The notes beneath the pieces were generated by a model, which saw nothing but the letters and a program-made list of their open reading frames with translations, did no database searches and was not told the origin of the DNA. From NCBI GenBank assembly GCA_030605575.1, contig JAUWIC010000016.1, positions 1 through 43,658 of the forward strand: a stretch of DNA of 43,658 bases, given 5' to 3'. Shown here piece after piece: positions 9,350-18,201 of the stretch. The stretch is from Dehalococcoidia bacterium. GTDB lineage: Bacteria > Chloroflexota > Dehalococcoidia > Dehalococcoidales > E44-bin46. The first letter of the stretch is position 1. Every line of letters starts with the position of its first letter. Both the position numbers and the translations under genes were made by a program.

Positions 9350-10708
9350 CTAAAGTTTATATTCCACTCCATTTACCGGACAGACTACCTCAGTTTTCAG
9401 GTCGCTAATATAGGTGGCTAGCAATCGGGGTCGCTCGGTGTGGATAGGGTATAACCGTCCTGGATTTATTTCCTGTATAGCCCATTTCAATTGGTCGGGA
9501 TTTATGTGCCCTGAGGCATGCACCTGATAGAGGGGTAAGCCGCAGATTTCCAGCCAGTTGAGAAGCTTGTTGTAGTCAATCTCCATCTCCTCATTGAAAG
9601 GTTCACTCTGCGACAGGATATAGACGCTTCCCGGTTCAGGTTGAACCTCAACCATCTCGTTCATATCCCAAAACGACGCCGCCAGAAGTAGTTCATCTTG
9701 ATGGGCGTTGACATAGCGGGCGTCAACCATCTTGCCCGGGTAGTGCTCCATCAAGATATTCTCCCACGCATATCGTATCTTCTTCTTCCTCTGAAATATA
9801 CGGATACAGGGGTCGTCTAGCCCGAACAGGTTGAGGTGTTTGTCATCTCGGAGGTTATGAACCAGCCACGCCTGTTTGGTGGACACCGCCAATTGTCGGT
9901 TATTGGTCTTGGCGGCTTGCCAGAATGTGGTCAGCCTATCCATATCATTGAGGTAGAAGCCAGCCAGGGCCAGCCTCCGGGTAGTTGATACTATACCTCC
10001 TATTTTTTCGGCTACCTCATTCTCGGTGACCATCTTGGCATCAACGATATTGGTTGCCTCGGTAATCAATACATCGGGGTGGACCTGCTTTGCCCTGTCT
10101 ATGAACTCCCGGCTCATAGCCGCTTGGGGTCCGTGCAACCTGAAATCCCCGGTATAAGTGATTACTCCGTTTGAGGTGTAGATGATAAACCCGTAGGCTC
10201 CGGGAACCGAATGGTCAACATGGATTGGCTCCAGTTTTATTGAGCCGATATTTAATTTATCTCCCGTCCTGAAGGTGTGAAATTTTTTATATACCTGCTC
10301 GCCTTGGCTTGAACTGAGATTGGCTATTCTATACTCGGTACGCTGCCCGGTGCTGGCTAACTCTCTGGCGACTATCATGGTCTTGGCTGTCTCACCGCAA
10401 AATATGGGCACCGAGTCTTTCACATACCGAATGTAGTCCCAGTGGTCAGCATGGGGGTGGCTGAGGACTATGGCATTTATGGCTGGCTCACCCTCGTCCC
10501 TTTTATACAGCCCGCTTATTTTGGGTAAAATCCCAAGATAAATAAGGTGCTTTTCTTCCCGCGGGCTTAGGTACGGCTCGTCATAGAATTGCCTTTCCCG
10601 CCCGAAGTTCTTACCGAAATCCAGGAAGATAGACGTATCCCCATCCCTCAGTAATATCTTATTACCGCCAATCTCACCGGTGCCTCCATAAAATGTCAGC
10701 GATGTCAT
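9350..10708 (-). CDS. MBL-fold/beta-CASP ribonuclease J-like protein
   Basis: VLSHPHADHWDYIRYV, TGDFRLHGP, HASGHINPDQL motifs; 452 aa. Confidence 0.8.
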   Translation of the reverse strand: MTSLTFYGGTGEIGGNKILLRDGDTSIFLDFGKNFGRERQFYDEPYLSPREEKHLIYLGILPKISGLYKRDEGEPAINAIVLSHPHADHWDYIRYVKDSVPIFCGETAKTMIVARELASTGQRTEYRIANLSSSQGEQVYKKFHTFRTGDKLNIGSIKLEPIHVDHSVPGAYGFIIYTSNGVITYTGDFRLHGPQAAMSREFIDRAKQVHPDVLITEATNIVDAKMVTENEVAEKIGGIVSTTRRLALAGFYLNDMDRLTTFWQAAKTNNRQLAVSTKQAWLVHNLRDDKHLNLFGLDDPCIRIFQRKKKIRYAWENILMEHYPGKMVDARYVNAHQDELLLAASFWDMNEMVEVQPEPGSVYILSQSEPFNEEMEIDYNKLLNWLEICGLPLYQVHASGHINPDQLKWAIQEINPGRLYPIHTERPRLLATYISDLKTEVVCPVNGVEYKL

Positions 10709-10814
10709 ATCACACCCTCTTTCATTAGTCGCCTGTAGAGATATTTATCTTTATTTTACCTCTACTGGCTTATCTTTGCACCTTTCCCCAACAGTAAAGA
10801 TTAAGCAAGAGGAG

Positions 10815-10844
10815 TTGCTTTTTAGCCTTGGTTAAAGCTATAAT
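10815..10844 (+). promoter_or_regulatory. Sigma70-like promoter (TTGCTT-N18-TATAAT), probably the native tRNA-Glu promoter stranded at attL
   Basis: -10 TATAAT at 10839-10844, about 22 nt upstream of the truncated tRNA-Glu copy. Confidence 0.6.
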
Positions 10845-10860
10845 GAATTCCAGAGTCAAA

Positions 10861-11049
10861 TTAGGTGGCGCATTCGTCTAGTGGCTTAGGACACCTCCCT
10901 CTCAAGGAGGATTTAGCTTCAGAATTCACAGGAAGTTGTGAACTAATCTTCGCTGCCAGTTGTGGGCTTGCCCTTCTTTGCCCACTCAAAATCATAGAGA
11001 TATAAGACTTACTGATACCTAGCTCTTTAGCTAATTCCACCTGTTTCAT
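10861..11049 (-). CDS. XRE-type HTH fragment; C-terminus encoded by the tRNA antisense core; candidate N-terminal exon of the element integrase
   Basis: MKQVELAKELGISKSYISMILSGQRRASPQLAAKI...SLRGRCPKPLDECAT; the last part is identical to the integrase N-terminus. Confidence 0.8.
   Translation of the reverse strand: MKQVELAKELGISKSYISMILSGQRRASPQLAAKISSQLPVNSEAKSSLRGRCPKPLDECAT
10865..10911 (+). repeat. attL core: 47-bp copy of the 5' half of tRNA-Glu
   Basis: Identical to 18998-19044; diverges after the anticodon stem (GGAGGATTTAGC vs GGAGGAGATCACCGG). Confidence 0.92.
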
Positions 11050-11246
11050 TTTTAGCCTCCTTTTTGTCTATTTATGTTTCGTATCTTACCCTCTTACTAG
11101 TTCATCTTTAATATAGCACCTATCGCCTAATTTGTCAATTCCTTTAGCCAGTAAAAATAGTTCAAAAATAGTTAAGTTCCCTATCTGGCAGAAGTTGACA
11201 GTTCAAAGGTGGATGTGATATAATAAGGAAACTGAAGAGGCATAGT

Positions 11247-11468
11247 ATGGGCATAACAAAAGACAACTTGCCAAAGGTAATGACCGCTATAAGAAAAGCT
11301 CTAGGCTTATCCCAGACTGAAATGGCTAAACGGGCAGGGATAAGTAGGCAGATGCTCTCTTATTATGAGACGGGTCAAAGTGTTCCGACTACGCACAGTC
11401 TAGACAGTTGGATACTGGCAGTCAAACTGGAGATTAACAAGCTCAAACCAGAAACACCGCCTAACTGA
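11247..11468 (+). CDS. XRE family transcriptional regulator
   Basis: LGLSQTEMAKRAGISRQMLSYYETGQSVPT. Confidence 0.85.
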   Translation: MGITKDNLPKVMTAIRKALGLSQTEMAKRAGISRQMLSYYETGQSVPTTHSLDSWILAVKLEINKLKPETPPN

Positions 11469-11630
11469 ACCTCCCAGCTATCCCCAGAAGCCCCAGAATC
11501 AAAATCTAAGCCCCTAAATTGGTTATATGGGCAAATCTATACCCAAACCACGCTTAGAAGCCTCGTGTGTCCCTATAGAAAAAAGAAAGGAGAATGATAA
11601 TGGAATTATGGAAACGACAGAGGAAGGGAG

Positions 11631-11822
11631 ATGCTCACTAGACAAGTAACGGGTATGCTATGCCCTCTATTCAAATCAGACTGTAAGGAAGAGCAATGCC
11701 CGTTCTACAATGCCAAAAACCGTAGCTGTATCCTAGTTAAAGCAGTTGTAGCCATAATTAGGACAGCACCAGAAAACAAAACAAAGGAGCAAGAGTATGA
11801 TAGAATAATTAGAGCGGGTTAA
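11631..11822 (+). CDS. Small Cys-rich (zinc-finger-like) protein
   Basis: CPLFKSDCKEEQCPFYNAKNRSC. Confidence 0.6.
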   Translation: MLTRQVTGMLCPLFKSDCKEEQCPFYNAKNRSCILVKAVVAIIRTAPENKTKEQEYDRIIRAG

Positions 11823-12843
11823 AGTCGAGAAATACTTAGGCAAAGACATTACCGGTATACTCAATAACCCAGCACCTGAGCCGATACCCATACTGGATAA
11901 AGGCATATTAGTTAAGGGGTCAAGAGCGTGTATTTATGCCAAACCAAAAGTAGGTAAGTCTGTTTTTGCTGTCCAAATGGGCTTATGCTGTGCCAGTGGG
12001 CTGTCTTTCCTTGATATAGCTGTTACTCACAAGGTCAACGTTCTATACCTCAACTTTGAAATAGACGATTATATGTTGGAGCAGCGAATTATGGGAATTA
12101 AAGGCAAGCTCATGCTAGACGAAGTGCCGCAGTTCCGCAAACTGACTCTACTGGGGGAGGATGTCCCCCTGCTTGATACAAATGCTGGGCTAGTGCAAGT
12201 TTATGACATTCTGAACGTGCACAATTCTCAGGGATTCCACGTTGACCTTCTAATCTGGGATTGTAGGTATAAGACTATTAATAAGAGCGAGATTCAAGAC
12301 GACATCGTGAAACACTGGTGCCGAAATATGGAGGAGTTAATCAATGTCTGGGATTTTACCCCCTTGATTGTCCATCACGAAGGCAAGATGACTCTGGGCG
12401 TAGGTGCTGGTAGTAGTACATTTGACCGATGGGTAAACACCGCTATCCAGATTGTCCCTCACCATTGGAAAAGTGCTTTGCTGCCCAGTAAAGAAAAGAA
12501 AGTTTACATCGGAGGTAACTATACAGCAGGCTATGAGCAATGCGTTGTGTTGGATTTCCCTGTCCATTGGATTGGTGGCTATGAAGTGTGGCAAAAATCT
12601 ATGAGTAAAAAAGAGAAGGCGATGAGTTTCATCCTAGAGACGTTACAAGACGGGGCAATGCCACAAGAAGAGCTGGAGGAAAAAGCTGGGGCAGTGGAAA
12701 TCACAAGGTCAACCTTTTTTGAGGCATTGGGGGAACTTAAAAAATGCCGGCAAATACGCTCTAGACAAGACCCAGACAAGTCAGGGCGGTATAATATTGT
12801 TGAGCTAGTCGCTGAACCCGCAGAACTCGCACTAGCTGCGTAA
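11797..12843 (+). CDS. RecA/RepA-like AAA ATPase of element 1 (Walker A upstream of the listed ORF; apparent TAA at codon 4)
   Basis: Frame upstream of 11977 encodes GSRACIYAKPKVGKSVFAVQ; LLIWDCR Walker B-like; AGGAG-N7-ATG ATA GAA TAA at the 5' end. Confidence 0.65.
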
Positions 12844-12911
12844 CGCCAAACTTTCAAATGTTTAAAAGTTTAAAAATTTAATATATTTTGTAAGGGGAGA
12901 GAGGACAGGCA

Positions 12912-13088
12912 ATGACTGAATTGGAGAAGATGTTGTTTATCAAGGCAAGACTGCTGGAAGGGAACACCAAAGAGCAGGCTAAGCGGGCATACAATAAGCA
13001 AGCCCAACTGGAGAAGCTATATGGTAAAGTCCAATTTACTGTAGCTATAACCTCACGAGGCACAGGACATTGTCCTTACTATATATAA
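12912..13088 (+). CDS. Small hypothetical protein (58 aa)
   Basis: MTELEKMLFIKARLLEGNTKEQAKRAYNKQAQLEKLYGK...; purine-rich SD upstream. Confidence 0.5.
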   Translation: MTELEKMLFIKARLLEGNTKEQAKRAYNKQAQLEKLYGKVQFTVAITSRGTGHCPYYI

Positions 13089-13193
13089 TAAATAATGTCT
13101 GTCCTTGTCCGTGTCACTTCAGAATTGACATTGCGAGGGTGATTCAAAAGTGCTACCCTCTGGTTAATAGCGATAAGAAAGGGAGGAATTAGC

Positions 13194-13961
13194 ATGGTTC
13201 AACCGAGCCGTAGAGATTTTGATGACCTCGTTCAGAAAGATATATTGGAAGAGCTAGACAAATGGGACAGCCAAGTGAGGCAATATCACACAAGTCTGCG
13301 TGACCCAAGCCTTGACTATTTTAAACGTTCAATTTATCTATTGGCAGAAATGATACAAGCGATATCTAAGCCTGTCAGTGGATGGGGTCCAAGATTTGAT
13401 AGAAATAGCCTAGTGCCTATTGCCTTGGCTTATTCAGTGGCTGGCTCTTTAAGGAGCCTAAGGATAGCATACAAGTTGTTACTTGATGGCTATTTCCTGG
13501 AAGGTGACGCAGCAATGAGAATGGTTAAAGAATGGGCAGAGGTTTCAGTTTTAGTTCAGGCCAACCCTAGCTTGGCCAAGCGTCAGATTGAGGAAGGTGT
13601 TCGTGACCAAGACAGAAGAATTGCCTCTAGGTCATCGCCCGAAGTCCAGACTCTATTAAGGAAGATGAATAAGACTTTTGGGCAGCTTTCTCAAAGGCAA
13701 CACGTTACTCGCATCGCAATTCGACTTAGTCGCCTGTTGCAGCGTGGTGAGCATGAATTGCTCGTCGCTGGCACAGCCAGTGATGAAATGCTGAGTAAGG
13801 ATGGATTAGCCCTTGCGGGAATGGCCCTCAATGTTATCCGAGTTCTGCAACGTCACTTCAGAGCAGTTCCGTCTCAATGGCAATCAAAGCTCAAAGAGAT
13901 TGAGAAACAAACGGAACAACGTAAGACCCTACTGGCAAAGAAGGTCGATAGAGAAGGATAG
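13194..13961 (+). CDS. Hypothetical protein
   Basis: 255 aa ORF, GGAGG SD; no family recognised. Confidence 0.75.
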   Translation: MVQPSRRDFDDLVQKDILEELDKWDSQVRQYHTSLRDPSLDYFKRSIYLLAEMIQAISKPVSGWGPRFDRNSLVPIALAYSVAGSLRSLRIAYKLLLDGYFLEGDAAMRMVKEWAEVSVLVQANPSLAKRQIEEGVRDQDRRIASRSSPEVQTLLRKMNKTFGQLSQRQHVTRIAIRLSRLLQRGEHELLVAGTASDEMLSKDGLALAGMALNVIRVLQRHFRAVPSQWQSKLKEIEKQTEQRKTLLAKKVDREG

Positions 13962-14116
13962 TTCAGAAAAGTAGTTGAAAGTTGCCCTAAGTCTTACGTG
14001 ATTTCTTAATCCATTTATCTGCTGCTCTTTTTTGTGTTTTTGAAGCCGGATACGTAATATAATAGCGTATTTGCTCTCAATGGGGTGCGTGGGGTATCGG
14101 CAATTCAAATCACTCT

Positions 14117-14998
14117 GTGATAAAATTGAAAGGGAGTGAATCTGGAGGTGATGCGATGAAAGTGTCCCACATTTTTAATATCCTCAGAGAATTCCCGAAA
14201 ATAGTCTTGTCTAAAGCATTCCCATCATACAGCTATAAAGGTGTCATTAATGCGCAAATCAGAGTTTATAATAGACTAAAAAAATCGGCCCTGGACATGT
14301 CAGAAAATGAGCTATTGAACTCACTCATAATTTCAAGGATTGAAACTTGGCCCAGGGCAGCCCCTAAAGAGGTAGAATATGCTCATTACGCACCGCTTCT
14401 TGAATATCCTCATAAGGGACTTGAAGACGTAATCTGGGCAATAGTTGAATGGGAGTGTATTCTTAGTCGCCAAGAATATGTTTTTAACCGACTTTCCAAA
14501 ATGGGTCTTTCGCCTTGGGAGGTGTCAGAAGAGATACGGCGTTTTCGGTTGCAAGTAATGGGAGATATACAAGAGAGTATTCAGAAGAAAGTTAAAAAAA
14601 CAGAAACTAGCGTGGTTGGGAGAACATGGAAACCAACCGCATTTGGTATCTTGACTATCATTAGCGGGTGTTTTGCTATTACCTTTGGTGGTATTGAAGC
14701 TACTATAAGTGCGCTCTTAGTCCGAACAGGTTTTCCCCCAAGTCCAGTACTTGGAAAGAGCGTTGGGGGGATTGCAATAAGTAGCATTCTATTGATAGTT
14801 CTTGGAATAATATGCCTAATTGGTGGCATCTTTGCCCTTAGAAGGAGATTTTGGAGGCTTGCGTTCGTTTGTTTGATGTCAGGCGCGGTAAGTAATGTCC
14901 TTTTGTTGGGCGTACCAGGTGGGTTATGGTACATGATTCCAGCCGCCATATTCCTAGAACGCGGAAAGAAGGAATTTGGTGACTCAAGAAGACGTTGA
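14117..14998 (+). CDS. Hypothetical membrane protein (C-terminal TM helices)
   Basis: 293 aa; hydrophobic segments FGILTIISGCFAITFGG, ILLIVLGIICLIGGIFAL. Confidence 0.7.
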   Translation: MIKLKGSESGGDAMKVSHIFNILREFPKIVLSKAFPSYSYKGVINAQIRVYNRLKKSALDMSENELLNSLIISRIETWPRAAPKEVEYAHYAPLLEYPHKGLEDVIWAIVEWECILSRQEYVFNRLSKMGLSPWEVSEEIRRFRLQVMGDIQESIQKKVKKTETSVVGRTWKPTAFGILTIISGCFAITFGGIEATISALLVRTGFPPSPVLGKSVGGIAISSILLIVLGIICLIGGIFALRRRFWRLAFVCLMSGAVSNVLLLGVPGGLWYMIPAAIFLERGKKEFGDSRRR

Positions 14999-15310
14999 CG
15001 TTATCACAGAGCTTTCGAGTTGTATCAATCTAGAGTATTACCAGCTATGATAGGCTGCTGACATGTGACCCCATTATTCTTGCCAATATAGGGGTTTCAC
15101 TCATATGACAACCTTATATCCACCTAAATAGGGGGGTCTCGCCTATCCCCTTTTTTGTATTAAAAAGTCGGGTATAGAACAGTATTATCTATCTACAGAG
15201 CTTTGCATAATGTGGTATTTTTGTAAATCCTGAAAACAGAAGGGATATATGAGCGTCAAATCGGCATCAATGGGGCACGTGGGGGGTTGACAACTTCTTA
15301 ACACGGAGTT

Positions 15311-15835
15311 CTATTCTATATCATATTGCTTTAATAATTTTTCTAGACCTTCCATAAACCGTCGCATATAAATAATCAGTTGGCGTCGAGTATCTACCTC
15401 TTCTTGAACTTGTCCAAATAGCCTCTTCTCAAATACGAGTGCTGCTGCCGACAATGCAAGTGGTGGGCGTTCCCCTATCACATTCATGTCCATGCTATAT
15501 TGCAAACCTCCAAGAGCCACTGACCTCATCCAATCGTCAAAACCTTTCTCTTCCTTCCCAAAATGATGGTAAACTAAATGGTCAAGTATATCTAAACATT
15601 CTTCCCCTTTATGTTTCTCTAGTCCTTCACACTCACACGTGTAAACTATCAGCCACATGTCAAGAATAAATAGTTCCCAGCATATTTTAATGAAATCTTC
15701 CTCATTTCTTATCTCAAAACCTAAATCTTTGGCAAATTTTTTGACGCCCTTCTCCCTCAACAATCTTGATAGCCAATAAAGGTACAATGCCTCCGCAAAT
15801 AGTTTTCTTGAGAGTTTTACCTTTTGCTGTTTCAC
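15311..15835 (-). CDS. Hypothetical protein
   Basis: 174 aa ORF; no family recognised. Confidence 0.65.
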   Translation of the reverse strand: MKQQKVKLSRKLFAEALYLYWLSRLLREKGVKKFAKDLGFEIRNEEDFIKICWELFILDMWLIVYTCECEGLEKHKGEECLDILDHLVYHHFGKEEKGFDDWMRSVALGGLQYSMDMNVIGERPPLALSAAALVFEKRLFGQVQEEVDTRRQLIIYMRRFMEGLEKLLKQYDIE

Positions 15836-16077
15836 GACAGATATCTCCTTGTCTATTTGCCTACTTTATACCATAGGAATTACCTGCTATCAAGTGATAT
15901 TTACTTTCCTTTTTTGTATTTGTTAAATTCGGGTATAATGTATAATAATCTATCTGGCATCAATGGGGTAGGTGGGGGTCTCTATTGATAGCGTAATCAC
16001 GTGCAATACTATGCGGTTTCTAGTTATAATGTAGGTGGGTGCCAATTGCCTAGAATCTGAGACACCTTGTCTGACTG

Positions 16078-17067
16078 GTGGAGGTAGATAGGATGGACGT
16101 CATAGAGAGCATATTTGGCAAAGAACCAGGCAAAGTAGAGTTAGCCGACATTGATAATCTCATTCAGCAAAAAAGGGAAGAAGGACGCAACCTAGAATAC
16201 AAAGGGCCAGATATCCTTGGAAAACCCGAGCGGCTGTCTCAGTGGATTTCAGCGTTCTTGAACACAGATGGGGGATTAATCATTATCGGGGTTTGTGAGG
16301 ATGACCCAAAGAAAAAAGAAAAGGTTAGTGCTAGAATACTTCCGGTCAGAATAGAATTTGTCGGCAGCGAATATCCCAAGGAACGAGTAGAACAGTTAAT
16401 TTTTAGCAATATTCGTTCTTCGTCAGAACCTGACATAAGAGTCTATCCTGTCCGAGATGTCAGTGACTCTACTCGTGTCATATATCTTATCGAAGTCCCC
16501 CAGGGAGATAACCCTCCCTATCAGGCAGCTGACGATAAATACTACCGCAGGCTCAATGCTACGAAATATTCAATGTCTCACTCAGAAATTGCCGACTTTT
16601 TTGGTAGGAGAAGAAAACCTCGTCTGGTCGTACATTGTGAACTCATTAAAGTGAATATGGACGAATCGTGGTTTGACCTTAGAGTCTTTGTTGCTAACGA
16701 AGGGAAGGCAATAGCAAAGTATGCTACAGCCGTGATTTCGTTTCAAAATCTGGAGATTATGAAAGTCACGCAAGGCCCATCCCAGAGGATAGATGAACTC
16801 CGTGGCAATGTGCCAAGTCTTCAGTGGTCGTCTCATAATGTGGGTGTCATTCATCCTGCTCCTCCTAGACAAAGAATCTGGGAGATTAGGCTTACATTGA
16901 GAGAAGGCAAAGCGGTTGGTGTCATTATTTGGGATACAATTGCTGAAGACCAAGAGCACCTTAGAATGAGCACCAGCGTTGACCTTCTGCTTCTCGAGAG
17001 AGCAAAGTCTACTATGGAAATGGGACACAGTCTCCTATTAGAGAATATACCAGCCGCCACCATATAA
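16078..17067 (+). CDS. AlbA_2/Schlafen-like putative DNA-binding ATPase domain protein
   Basis: EGRNLEYKGP...LSQWISAFLNTDGGLIIIGVCED. Confidence 0.8.
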   Translation: MEVDRMDVIESIFGKEPGKVELADIDNLIQQKREEGRNLEYKGPDILGKPERLSQWISAFLNTDGGLIIIGVCEDDPKKKEKVSARILPVRIEFVGSEYPKERVEQLIFSNIRSSSEPDIRVYPVRDVSDSTRVIYLIEVPQGDNPPYQAADDKYYRRLNATKYSMSHSEIADFFGRRRKPRLVVHCELIKVNMDESWFDLRVFVANEGKAIAKYATAVISFQNLEIMKVTQGPSQRIDELRGNVPSLQWSSHNVGVIHPAPPRQRIWEIRLTLREGKAVGVIIWDTIAEDQEHLRMSTSVDLLLLERAKSTMEMGHSLLLENIPAATI

Positions 17068-17281
17068 CACAGCATTATCTATCTGGTATCAATGGGGTTC
17101 GTGTCCCCCCATCTGCATCCACTTTGCTTAACGCTTCAAACGTGTGTGCTTAACATGTAGCTACGAACAACGGATTGGTAATTCCTAGTCCTCTCAGTTT
17201 CAGGGTATTGACAATACTGTCACAGCTACTTACACTACCGAATATGGTAAACTAATGAAAAAAGAACGAAGAAGGTAAACA

Positions 17282-18034
17282 ATGATCAAACAAAAAATAG
17301 ACAAAGGAACGAAAAAAGCAATATTAGATACAAGAAAGCTAATAGAAGAACTTGCTAGGATGGATGGGAACGAGATGGAGACACGGACACGTGTGCGTCA
17401 TATCTTTGGAACACTTATGGGATACGACACCTTCAAGCATCTTACAGCTGAATATGCAATTCATACTTCTGGGGAAACCGTTCATTGTGACCTAGCAATC
17501 CAGCTCGACCGTAAAGAGGCGACTAAACCTGATTTTCTTATAGAAATAAAAAGGGTTGGTATTGACCTATCATCTAAGACCATTAGGCAGGCATCATCTT
17601 ATGCCATTGACGTAGGTTGTGAATGGGTACTGTTGACCAACAGCAAAGAATGGCGACTTTATCACATCTCATTTACCAAACCACCACAGACCAAACTGAT
17701 TGCTTCTTGGAATATCATCAGTGACACCCCTGCAGTGTTAGCCGAGAAATTTGGTCTTGTCAGCTACAAGAGCATTAAAAAGGGTAGCCTAGCAAAGTTA
17801 TGGGAAAAGAGCAATGTACTAAGCAAGCATAACATACTGGAAGCTATCCTATCAGAAGGGTCAATAATATTGGTGCGACGCCATCTAAAGAAATCAACCG
17901 ATATTACGGTTTCTCCCGAAGACATTGTTGGGGCTGTCCGACAACTGTTAAATGAAGCATCAGTTGCTGAAATGGAGAGAATTAAGATATCTCTACCTGT
18001 GAAGAAGCAACACAAGAAAAGTACTACAACCTAA
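17282..18034 (+). CDS. Standalone HsdR-N-like nuclease (PD-(D/E)xK)
   Basis: HCDLAIQL...KPDFLIEIKRVG...RQASSYAIDVGCEWVLLTNSKEWRLY. Confidence 0.75.
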   Translation: MIKQKIDKGTKKAILDTRKLIEELARMDGNEMETRTRVRHIFGTLMGYDTFKHLTAEYAIHTSGETVHCDLAIQLDRKEATKPDFLIEIKRVGIDLSSKTIRQASSYAIDVGCEWVLLTNSKEWRLYHISFTKPPQTKLIASWNIISDTPAVLAEKFGLVSYKSIKKGSLAKLWEKSNVLSKHNILEAILSEGSIILVRRHLKKSTDITVSPEDIVGAVRQLLNEASVAEMERIKISLPVKKQHKKSTTT

Positions 18035-18108
18035 CGTGACTTGCCTCCAGTAGTTAATCCAGACATAGTGCTCAACTGTGGATTGAGTCCTTAGTCCTCA
18101 TTGACCTA

Positions 18109-18200
18109 TTAAAGCAGTCCCTTATAGAGCTTCAAGCTATCCTCAAACCTTACTGACCTAGTGTATCTCAGCACCATGTCTAGGCTTTCCCAGCCACCTA
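18109..18200 (-). pseudogene. Tyrosine recombinase C-terminal remnant
   Basis: Minus strand reads LGGWESLDMVLRYTRSVRFEDSLKLYKGLL*; near-identical to 38072-38179. Confidence 0.75.
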
Positions 18201-18201
18201 G

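Noticed and set aside
9227-9421. 64-aa plus-strand ORF
   Set aside because: It spans tRNA-Gln and the antisense end of the RNase J-like gene
14030-17110. Classical integron attC sites for the element 1 repeat modules
   Set aside because: No RYYYAAC/GTTRRRY palindrome or IntI-type integrase was recognised, so only a cassette-like layout is claimed
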